Below, piece by piece: positions 1-5,674 of a stretch of DNA of 5,674 bases. The DNA comes from an uncultured Bacteroidales bacterium (GTDB lineage: Bacteria; Bacteroidota; Bacteroidia; Bacteroidales; Paludibacteraceae). How positions within the stretch are numbered: position 1 is the first letter of the stretch; each line of letters opens with the position of its first letter. Below the pieces are notes generated by a model, which saw only the letters and a list, made by a program, of their open reading frames with translations, had not been told where the DNA came from and searched no databases. A program made the translations under genes and the position numbers. Location of the stretch: positions 1 to 5,674 of the forward strand of contig CAIQOG010000300.1 of NCBI GenBank assembly GCA_903873355.1. Reading direction: 5' to 3'.

Positions 1-18
1 CTAAAATAAAGCGAAATT

Positions 19-627
19 ATGTCTAAAGTAAAAGTAGCAAGGAAAAGTACCCGTATCGACATGACCGCGATGAGCGACGTGACCGTACTGCTGCTCACTT
101 TCTTTATGTTGACATCAACATTTGTAAAGAAAGAGCCGGTACAGGTTACAACTCCGGGGTCAGTATCCGAAATCAAAATACCTGAAACCAATATCCTGTC
201 AATACTTATTGACCCAAAAGGAAAGGTATTTATGAGCATGGATAAACAAGGCGATATGGAAGAAACCTTGACCAAGATGGGCAAAGATTATGGTGTGACA
301 TTTACTCCTGAAGAAATAAAGAAGTTTAAAGTGTCTTCCACATTCGGTGTTCCGATGAAAGAAATGAAGGAATATTTGGCTCTGAAAGCAGAAGAACAAG
401 ATAAAGTGCTTGCAACATTAGGTATACCTACTGATAGTCTTGACAATCAGTTTAAGTCGTGGGTTAAAAATGCAAGAGCAACAAATCCTGATTTCAGAAT
501 CGCTATTAAAGCCGATGCTAAAACTCCGTATAAAGTAATTAAAGATGTAATGACTTCTCTGCAGGATTTGAGAGAAAATCGTTATAACCTGATTACATCA
601 TTGAAAAACGAAACTGCTAATAAATAA
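19..627 (+). CDS. exbD: ExbD/TolR-family proton-channel subunit, paralogue 1
   Basis: This is a biopolymer-transport ExbD/TolR family protein, an inner-membrane subunit of the ExbB-ExbD motor that uses the proton motive force to energise TonB. A short basic cytosolic N-terminus (residues 1-12) is followed by one membrane segment at about 17-35. Asp20 lies in the motif TAMSDVTVLLLTFFM and aligns with Asp25 of E. coli ExbD, the proton-carrying residue. The proline before that aspartate in E. coli (NVTPFID) is Ala17 here. The C-terminal part, with IAIKAD at 161-166 and a following helix YKVIKDVMTSL, matches the end of the ExbD periplasmic fold. At 202 residues it is much longer than E. coli ExbD (141); the extra is a charged, probably helical insertion at about 78-155. 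The start at 19 puts the basic segment before the membrane helix; the next in-frame ATGs (codons 15 and 18) would remove that segment and cut into the helix motif. No Shine-Dalgarno sequence is seen. Family assignment is firm; the substrate is not readable. Confidence 0.93.
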   Translation: MSKVKVARKSTRIDMTAMSDVTVLLLTFFMLTSTFVKKEPVQVTTPGSVSEIKIPETNILSILIDPKGKVFMSMDKQGDMEETLTKMGKDYGVTFTPEEIKKFKVSSTFGVPMKEMKEYLALKAEEQDKVLATLGIPTDSLDNQFKSWVKNARATNPDFRIAIKADAKTPYKVIKDVMTSLQDLRENRYNLITSLKNETANK

Positions 628-633
628 GAAATC

Positions 634-1293
634 ATGTCCGAAATACAAACTAACGACACCGGCGGAAAGAAAAAAGGCGGTCACAGTAAACAGAAGAAAA
701 TCAGTGTTTTCGTTGATTTTACTCCCATGGTAGATATGAACATGTTATTAATCACATTCTTCATGTTGTGTACCTCGTTGAGTAAACCTCAAACAATGGA
801 AATCAGTATGCCAAGTAACGATAAGAAAATCAATAAAGATGATCAGCCACCGGTAAAAGCATCACAAGCTATTACCCTGGTTTTGTCAGGCGGTGATTCT
901 GTTTTCTATTACGAAGGATTACCTAATTATAAAGATTATAAATCCTTGAAATTGACATCTTATAATGCAGATGGTATCAGGGAATTTCTTCTGAAACGTA
1001 ACAAGGAAGCTGTCATTAAAATCAATGAGCTCAAAGAGAAAAAAGCTCAACTAAAAATATCACAGGTTGAGTTCACTAAACAAGCTTCTGAAATAAAAGG
1101 AGGGAAGGGTACACCGGTAGTAATTATAAAGGCAGCCGACCAGGCAACCTATAAAAATTTGATTGATGCACTTGATGAAATGCAAATTTGCAATATCGGA
1201 AAGTATGTAATCGATAAAATTACTCCAAGTGAAAAGTTCCTGATTAAAAATTATCAGTCTAAAGGTGCGCTTTCCGCGAATTCAGTAAAATAA
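634..1293 (+). CDS. exbD: ExbD/TolR-family proton-channel subunit, paralogue 2
   Basis: This is a second ExbD/TolR family protein, starting 6 bases after the first one stops, so the two are almost certainly co-translated from one message. The cytosolic N-terminus (1-24) is rich in Lys and Gly. One membrane segment spans about 31-50, with the canonical motif VDFTPMVDMNMLLITFFML. Asp34 is the predicted proton-binding residue, and the proline missing from its partner is present (Pro31). The periplasmic part begins with a strand and Pro/Lys-rich stretch (51-75), then ITLVLSGGDSVFYYEG, and ends with the family signature VVIIKAAD (162-169) and helix YKNLIDALDEM. At 219 residues it is longer than E. 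coli ExbD. A Lys/Glu-rich, probably helical insertion lies at about 112-158, at an equivalent place but unrelated in sequence to that of paralogue 1. The two proteins differ too much to be a recent duplication; they may form a mixed ExbD complex (inference). Confidence 0.93.
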   Translation: MSEIQTNDTGGKKKGGHSKQKKISVFVDFTPMVDMNMLLITFFMLCTSLSKPQTMEISMPSNDKKINKDDQPPVKASQAITLVLSGGDSVFYYEGLPNYKDYKSLKLTSYNADGIREFLLKRNKEAVIKINELKEKKAQLKISQVEFTKQASEIKGGKGTPVVIIKAADQATYKNLIDALDEMQICNIGKYVIDKITPSEKFLIKNYQSKGALSANSVK

Positions 1294-1317
1294 TTAAACG
1301 CCTAAAAACAAAACAAA

Positions 1318-2121
1318 ATGGCTAAAATAGATTTAACATCATTGGAGTGGCGTGAACTTATTTTTCAGGGTAAGAATAAGGAATACGGCGCATACAAAAT
1401 GCGTAGCGAATCTGACAAACGACACAATACATCTATTATGATTATTGCCGTTGTGGCAGTTGTTGGATTTAGTCTTCCACGACTTATCGAAATGGTTAAG
1501 CCAAAACAAGTCGAAAAAGTAACCGATGTTACGACTTTTGCTAAATTAGATAAAGCGGAAGTTAAAAATGATATCAAAAAAGTAGAACCTGTTGAACCTC
1601 CACCTGCATTAAAAAGTTCGATTAAATTCGTTGCTCCTGTTATCAAAAAAGATGAGGAAGTAAAGGATGAAGATCAAATGAAAAGTCAGGAAGAACTGAA
1701 CAATACCAAAGTGGCAATTTCTGTTGCCGACGTAAAAGGTGTTGATAACGGAAAAATTGATATTGCAGATGTAAAACAGGCTGTATCTCAGGAGGAAGAA
1801 GATAAGGTTTGGAATGTAATTGAACAAAATCCAGTTTTCCCCGGTGGTGAAATTGAATTGTTGAAATACGTTCAGAGTAATATCAGATATCCTGTTATAG
1901 CACAGGAAAATGGTATTGAAGGAAAAGTAATTCTTCGTTTCGTAGTTACCAAAACCGGTCAGGTTGATAAAGTGGAGGTTATACGATCACTTGATCCAGC
2001 CTGCGACAAAGAAGCAGTTCGCGTTGTGAAAACGCTACCCAAATTTATTCCCGGTAAACAAAACGGTGTAAATGTGTCCGTTTGGTACACGTTGCCGGTA
2101 TCATACAAGCTGATGCAGTAG
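1318..2121 (+). CDS. tonB: TonB-family energy transducer, paralogue 1
   Basis: This TonB-family protein spans the inner membrane once and passes energy from the ExbB-ExbD motor to outer-membrane TonB-dependent receptors. Residues 1-37 are cytosolic and include the motif EWRELIFQGKNKEYGAYKMR, which E. coli TonB lacks. One membrane helix lies at about 38-56. The periplasmic linker (57-170) is acidic and lysine-rich, with a short proline cluster (PVEPPP, 91-96). The TonB C-terminal domain occupies about 171-267, with the Bacteroidota-type FPGG motif (174-177), RYPVIAQENGIEGKV, LRFVVTKTG, PKFIPGKQNG and a final VWYTLPVSYKL strand. Length (267) is normal for the family. The membrane helix has no histidine, unlike E. 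coli TonB with His20. The leader (1294-1317) is A-rich with no Shine-Dalgarno. It sits directly after the ExbD pair and is followed by a close paralogue. Its target receptors cannot be told from sequence. Confidence 0.94.
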   Translation: MAKIDLTSLEWRELIFQGKNKEYGAYKMRSESDKRHNTSIMIIAVVAVVGFSLPRLIEMVKPKQVEKVTDVTTFAKLDKAEVKNDIKKVEPVEPPPALKSSIKFVAPVIKKDEEVKDEDQMKSQEELNNTKVAISVADVKGVDNGKIDIADVKQAVSQEEEDKVWNVIEQNPVFPGGEIELLKYVQSNIRYPVIAQENGIEGKVILRFVVTKTGQVDKVEVIRSLDPACDKEAVRVVKTLPKFIPGKQNGVNVSVWYTLPVSYKLMQ

Positions 2122-2142
2122 GAGTTCTTCATTAAGCTTTCA

Positions 2143-2166
2143 TCATTGAATAGGCGTATTCAATGA
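2143..2166. repeat. Perfect inverted repeat (hairpin) between the two tonB genes
   Basis: Two 10-base arms, TCATTGAATA at 2143-2152 and TATTCAATGA at 2157-2166, pair perfectly around a GGCG loop. The hairpin lies 21 bases after the stop of the first tonB gene and 60 bases before the second. The stem is AT-rich and is followed by A residues on the plus strand, not a U-run, so it is not a standard intrinsic terminator in either direction. It could stabilise or process the mRNA, partly attenuate transcription, or be chance in AT-rich DNA. It stands in the only long spacer of the cluster (2122-2226), in which no convincing promoter was found. Confidence 0.6.
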
Positions 2167-2226
2167 AAAAAATATCACTTTCACGGTTTTAGTTTTCTAT
2201 TATTTATCATTTAAATGTAAGTAATT

Positions 2227-3042
2227 ATGGCTAAAATCGATTTGACGTCATTCGAATGGCGTGAACTTGTTTTTCATGGTAAAAACAAAGAGTACGGCGC
2301 GTACAAAATGCGCAGTGAATCTGATCACCGACACAATGTAGCAGTCCTGCTTGTTGCAGTCGTCACAATTGTTGGAATTAATATTCCACGATTTGCATCA
2401 ATGTTTAAACCTAAAGTAGAAGTTGTTTATGATGACCCCTACAAGTTTATGAGTATTGATGATTTGAAAGATGATAAAAAGGAAGTAGAGCCGATTGTCG
2501 CAGCAACTCCTCCACCACCGGATTTGATTCAAACTGTTCAGTTCGTACCACCAAGGATTGTTGAAAATATTGATAATCCTGAAAGTGAAGGAGTAAAACC
2601 TCAATCTGATCTTAATGCTTCACCTGCAAGAATCTCTACAGTTACAAATACAGAAGGTTCTTTAACAGGAACAGTTGAAAAATCCGATTTACCAATAACT
2701 GGTTCGGGTGATGGTGAAGATAATACTCCACTAATTTCAATTGAACAAATGCCTTTATTTCCGGGAGGTGAACAGGAATTAATAAAATATATAGGTGAAA
2801 ACCTAAGGTATCCGGTTATTGACCAGGAGAATAATGTTCAGGGTAGAGTGGTTTTGCGGTTTGTAGTTACAAAAACCGGTACAGTTGATAAAATCGAAGT
2901 ACTTGGTTCGTTATCTCAAAGTGCCGATAATGAAGCAATTCGAGTTGTGAAATCATTGCCAAAGTTCATTCCCGGAAGACAAAATGGAAAAAACGTGTCC
3001 GTTTGGTTTACTTTACCGGTTACATTTAAATTACAAGAATAG
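2227..3042 (+). CDS. tonB: TonB-family energy transducer, paralogue 2
   Basis: This is a second TonB-family protein and a tandem paralogue of the preceding gene. By hand alignment the first 37 residues match at 33 positions, and the C-terminal 97 residues align without gaps at 65 of 97. It has the same plan: cytosolic N-terminus 1-37 (EWRELVFHGKNKEYGAYKMR), one membrane helix at about 38-56 without histidine, a periplasmic linker at 57-174 with a proline run (TPPPP, 94-98), and a TonB C-terminal domain at about 175-271 with FPGG (178-181), RYPVIDQEN, LRFVVTKTG, PKFIPGRQNG and VWFTLPVTF. The linker hardly aligns with that of paralogue 1: its distal half is rich in Ser, Thr, Gly and Asp where the other is rich in Lys and Glu. 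The 105-base gap before it is much longer than the other gaps, so separate control is possible. The start is fixed by alignment with paralogue 1 (both begin MAKIDLTS). Confidence 0.94.
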   Translation: MAKIDLTSFEWRELVFHGKNKEYGAYKMRSESDHRHNVAVLLVAVVTIVGINIPRFASMFKPKVEVVYDDPYKFMSIDDLKDDKKEVEPIVAATPPPPDLIQTVQFVPPRIVENIDNPESEGVKPQSDLNASPARISTVTNTEGSLTGTVEKSDLPITGSGDGEDNTPLISIEQMPLFPGGEQELIKYIGENLRYPVIDQENNVQGRVVLRFVVTKTGTVDKIEVLGSLSQSADNEAIRVVKSLPKFIPGRQNGKNVSVWFTLPVTFKLQE

Positions 3043-3047
3043 TTTTC

Positions 3048-3989
3048 ATGTCAAGTCTCAAAATTTTATCTTTTTCTTTTCTTGTGCTATTGTTCTCTTG
3101 TCAGAACAAGGTAAAGGATAAATTTACTGATACATATACAACGGGTGTAATACCGATTGCTGTTGACGAAAATTTTAAACCTATTATTCAGGAAGAAATT
3201 GATGTTTTTGAAGCTTTGACACCGAAAGCGAACATTATACCAAACTATACTACCGAAGTAGAAGTTCTGAATCTTTTATTGAAAGACAGTGTGCGGTTAG
3301 CAATTGCTACCCGGCCACTGTCTTCAAAAGAAGAAAAATACCTCAACAGTAAATCATTTTATCCCCATTCCTATAAATTTGCTCATGATGGACTGGCTCT
3401 GATTGTCAATAAACTCAATCAGGATACAATGATTACGGTGAATGATATCAGAAGAATTCTAATGGGGCAGGTTACAAACTGGAATGAGATTTTCCCGAAA
3501 TCCAGACTGGGTAAATTTCAGATTGTATTTGATAACCAAAATTCGAGTACTATTCGATATGCCATTGACTCAATTTGCGATGGTAAAAGCTTGTCGAAGA
3601 AACTGTATGCGCAGAATAACAATCTGGAAGTAATCGACTTTGTTTCGCGAACACCGAATGCTATTGGGATAATTGGTGTGAATTGGTTGGGAAATAAAAA
3701 AGATACGACCAACCTTTCATTCAGAAATGAAGTTAATGTTATGGCTGTAAGCAGCGAATCGGAAGCAACTTCCGAAAATAGTTACAAACCATTTCAGGCA
3801 TATTTATTTTACGGTTATTATCCATTAACCCGATATGTTTATGTTATTATGAATGATCCCCGTGGTTCGTTACCATCAGGATTTACTAATTTTCTTACCT
3901 CCGACCGGGGACAACGAATTGTCCTGAAATCAGGATTAGTACCTGCTACACAGCCGGTACGGGTTGTCCAAATTAAAGACGAAAAATAA
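3048..3989 (+). CDS. PstS-like substrate-binding lipoprotein
   Basis: This is a periplasmic-binding-protein-like lipoprotein related to PstS phosphate-binding proteins (PBP_like_2 type). The signal peptide has a hydrophobic core SFSFLVLLF and a lipobox ending LFSC, so Cys18 is the likely lipidated residue. No run of acidic residues follows the cysteine, which argues against the surface-export signal of this phylum and for a periplasm-facing anchor (inference). PstS-like landmarks in order are IATRPLSSKE (86-95), HDGLALIVNKLN (113-124), ITVNDIRRILMGQVTNWNEI (129-148), NQNSSTIR (163-170, where PstS has a Ser-Gly-Thr-Arg loop), NAIGIIG (204-210), YYPLTRYVYV (257-266) and GQRIVLKSGLVPA (288-300). 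The first phosphate-binding loop of classical PstS is not evident; the protein opens GVIPIAVDENFKPII instead. No pstC, pstA, pstB or phoU genes are in view. It begins 5 bases after tonB paralogue 2, so co-expression with the TonB system is likely. The fold is fairly secure; phosphate as ligand is doubtful. Confidence 0.85.
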   Translation: MSSLKILSFSFLVLLFSCQNKVKDKFTDTYTTGVIPIAVDENFKPIIQEEIDVFEALTPKANIIPNYTTEVEVLNLLLKDSVRLAIATRPLSSKEEKYLNSKSFYPHSYKFAHDGLALIVNKLNQDTMITVNDIRRILMGQVTNWNEIFPKSRLGKFQIVFDNQNSSTIRYAIDSICDGKSLSKKLYAQNNNLEVIDFVSRTPNAIGIIGVNWLGNKKDTTNLSFRNEVNVMAVSSESEATSENSYKPFQAYLFYGYYPLTRYVYVIMNDPRGSLPSGFTNFLTSDRGQRIVLKSGLVPATQPVRVVQIKDEK

Positions 3990-4018
3990 TCATTTAAATT
4001 ACTTATAAAACAAGCTAC

Positions 4019-5653
4019 ATGAAACGTAACTTTTTATTTATTTTCCTTGCAGTTATTGCTGCAAATCTTACAGCAGCTGAACCAGCGCAGGGTATTGCAT
4101 ATTATAAAGCAGGCTTTCCACAGGTTGCCAAACCTCTCTTGTTGAAAGAATATGCTGCTGATACGTTGACTCGTTCAGAAACCTGTTTTTATCTTGGAAA
4201 TATTTATTTCGGTGAAAATAAAGCTGATTCAGCAGCCATATATTTCAAAAAAGGATTAATTGGAAAGCAGGTTAATGTTCTGAATACTATAGGGCTGGCT
4301 ATGTTGAAAATGAAATCAAATGCTAAAGAAGCAGATACAGATATTCAGACTGTATTGAAATTGCAAACCAGCAAAAGAAATCCGGATTATTTTATTGCTG
4401 CAGCTAATGCTTATCTGGTTAATGGAAACATTGATGAGGCAACAAATTATATGGAAAAGGCCAGAAATATTAAACAAAAATATGCTTTATTAGCTGTATT
4501 GGCAGGAGATATTGAACTCGCTAAAAAAGATGTTGGAAAGGCTTGTGGTAACTACGAATTGGCTATATCTTACGATGATAAGTGTAAAGAAGCATATATT
4601 AAATATGCCCGTGCATATAAAAATGTAAACACGCAGCTCGCCATCGAAATGTTGAACAATCTTAAACAAAAAGAACCAAAATTTTTATTGGTTGAGAAAG
4701 AATTAGGCGATATATATTATGCTGATCCGTTAAATGATTTTGTGAATGCCGCACTGCATTATGATAATTATTTAAAATCAGGTAATACGAGTATTTCTGA
4801 TTTTACAAAATATGCTTCATCCGTTTTTTATAGTAAAGATTATTCAAAATCGTTAGAAATTTCATTGCTTGGACTTCAGAAAGCACCTCGCAACCCTGTA
4901 TTTAACAGGTTGGCGATGTACAACAGCGTAGAACTTGGTAAGTACGATGATGCGATAAAATATGCAGATTTATTTTTCAATAAATCAGATAAACCTGAAA
5001 TATCTTATTATGACTATACCTATTATGGTCAGGCTCTACGTTCAACCAAGAAATTTGATTTAGCAATCGAGCAATTTAGAAATGCCTTCAAACTCGATTC
5101 AACTCAGATTGGTTTTCTTAAAGATATTTCCGATATGTATGCTGAAAAAGAAGATTATAAAAATTCTATTTCGACTTATAAGGTTTACATGAAATTGTTA
5201 CCAGAACAGAAAAAGACATCGGAACTGGTTATTAAGTTAGGAAGATTGTATCTTACATATGGAAACTCACAAAATTTAACGGCTGCTGAGAAAAAAGCTG
5301 CATTGATGAGTGCCGATACTGTTTTTGCAAAAGTAGCAGTTATGGAACCAAATGGATACAGAGCCAACTATTATCGTGCTCAGACGAATTTCTTTATGGA
5401 TCCTGATCTTACTGAAGGACTTGCAAAGCCACATTACGAAAATACTCTTGCATTTTGCGAAGCAAAAGCTGATGTGCGATTTAATAAAGTTATTATAGAG
5501 TGTGCTAATTATCTTGCTTCCTATTACTTCCAGAAAAAAGACTATCAACAGTCAAAGTTATATTGGAATAAAATTTTAGCTATTGATCCAAAAAGTGATA
5601 AAGCTATAAAGTCTATTGAGTGGATTGACAAAGCTCTGAAAGGAAAGAAATAA
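4019..5653 (+). CDS. Exported tetratricopeptide-repeat protein
   Basis: This is a 544-residue exported TPR protein. The N-terminus is a signal peptide: Lys2-Arg3, a hydrophobic core FLFIFLAVIAA, then NLTAA-E with likely cleavage after Ala19 or Ala20. There is no lipobox cysteine, so the mature protein is probably soluble in the periplasm. The rest is almost wholly helical repeats. The clearest TPR-like units are at about 54-83, 122-152, 155-185, 328-361, 363-394 and 492-523, with the typical pattern of small and aromatic residues, for example YGQALRSTKKFDLAIEQFRN and YLASYYFQKKDYQQSKLYWN; weaker units fill 190-320. No enzymatic domain is seen. TPR arrays bind proteins, so a scaffold or assembly role in the envelope, perhaps for the TonB-ExbBD complex encoded upstream, is inferred from context only. 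It follows the PstS-like gene by 29 bases in an AT-rich leader without a Shine-Dalgarno. The precise function is unknown. Confidence 0.87.
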   Translation: MKRNFLFIFLAVIAANLTAAEPAQGIAYYKAGFPQVAKPLLLKEYAADTLTRSETCFYLGNIYFGENKADSAAIYFKKGLIGKQVNVLNTIGLAMLKMKSNAKEADTDIQTVLKLQTSKRNPDYFIAAANAYLVNGNIDEATNYMEKARNIKQKYALLAVLAGDIELAKKDVGKACGNYELAISYDDKCKEAYIKYARAYKNVNTQLAIEMLNNLKQKEPKFLLVEKELGDIYYADPLNDFVNAALHYDNYLKSGNTSISDFTKYASSVFYSKDYSKSLEISLLGLQKAPRNPVFNRLAMYNSVELGKYDDAIKYADLFFNKSDKPEISYYDYTYYGQALRSTKKFDLAIEQFRNAFKLDSTQIGFLKDISDMYAEKEDYKNSISTYKVYMKLLPEQKKTSELVIKLGRLYLTYGNSQNLTAAEKKAALMSADTVFAKVAVMEPNGYRANYYRAQTNFFMDPDLTEGLAKPHYENTLAFCEAKADVRFNKVIIECANYLASYYFQKKDYQQSKLYWNKILAIDPKSDKAIKSIEWIDKALKGKK

Positions 5654-5674
5654 AGCAGAATTAATTAATAATAA

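Noticed and set aside
1..18. TAA triplets at 2-4 and 7-9 that could be the stop of an upstream gene, such as an ExbB or another operon member.
   Set aside because: Too little sequence to establish a reading frame or a product, so no partial gene is called.
1365..1827. Minus-strand open frames opposite the first tonB gene (1365-1646 and 1609-1827), and similar short ones opposite the other genes.
   Set aside because: Their translations show no recognisable domain, and each lies opposite a plus-strand gene whose family assignment is firm; they are shadows.
2215..2220. ATG directly followed by TAA six bases before the start of the second tonB gene, a start-stop element that can affect translation.
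   Set aside because: A six-base match in AT-rich DNA is expected by chance, and there is no Shine-Dalgarno or other support for its use.
2171..2226. Possible promoter for the second tonB gene: TAGTTTTC at 2190-2197 resembles the Bacteroidota -7 element TAnnTTTG.
   Set aside because: The final G is missing and no TTTG -33 element lies at the right distance upstream; AT-rich spacers give such near matches by chance.
3909..3924. Six-base perfect hairpin (GGACAA / TTGTCC around CGAA) near the end of the PstS-like gene.
   Set aside because: It lies wholly inside a well-supported coding region, is short, and has no U-run; most likely chance.
5654..5674. AT-rich tail after the TPR gene as a possible terminator or leader of the next gene.
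   Set aside because: Only 21 bases are visible, with no GC-rich stem followed by a T-run.

Overview
The window reads as part of one plus-strand operon from a member of the Bacteroidota, probably the Bacteroidales. The signs are AT-rich DNA, A-rich leaders without clear Shine-Dalgarno sequences, two ExbD paralogues side by side, TonB proteins with an N-terminal cytosolic extension of the kind I associate with this phylum, and a PstS-like lipoprotein followed by a TPR protein. Genus cannot be decided from the sequence. All six genes point the same way. The window begins 18 bases before the first gene and ends 21 bases after the last, so it looks like a slice of a longer cluster; an ExbB/TolQ-type channel gene would be expected just upstream but is not in view.

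Layout: exbD-like gene 1 (19-627), 6 bases, exbD-like gene 2 (634-1293), 24 bases, tonB-like gene 1 (1318-2121), a 105-base spacer holding a 10-bp perfect hairpin, tonB-like gene 2 (2227-3042), 5 bases, a PstS-family lipoprotein (3048-3989), 29 bases, and an exported TPR protein (4019-5653). No RNA genes, mobile elements, CRISPR arrays or convincing promoters were seen. No gene-free stretch exceeds 105 bases.

How the parts fit: the ExbD proteins, with an unseen ExbB, would form the inner-membrane motor driven by the proton motive force. The two TonB proteins would carry that energy across the periplasm to outer-membrane TonB-dependent receptors (SusC-type or siderophore/cobalamin receptors). 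The PstS-like lipoprotein and the TPR protein are envelope proteins whose role in this machine is not established. No phosphate ABC-transporter genes accompany the PstS-like protein, and its ligand-binding signatures are partly degenerate, so it may have been repurposed.

The most interesting points are the retained tandem TonB pair (identical in layout, conserved at both ends, diverged in the periplasmic linker), the unusually conserved cytosolic N-terminus of both TonBs, the two unequal ExbDs with large periplasmic insertions, and the co-transcribed PstS-like/TPR pair. The overall gene set is a known type of Bacteroidota cluster, not a wholly new system.
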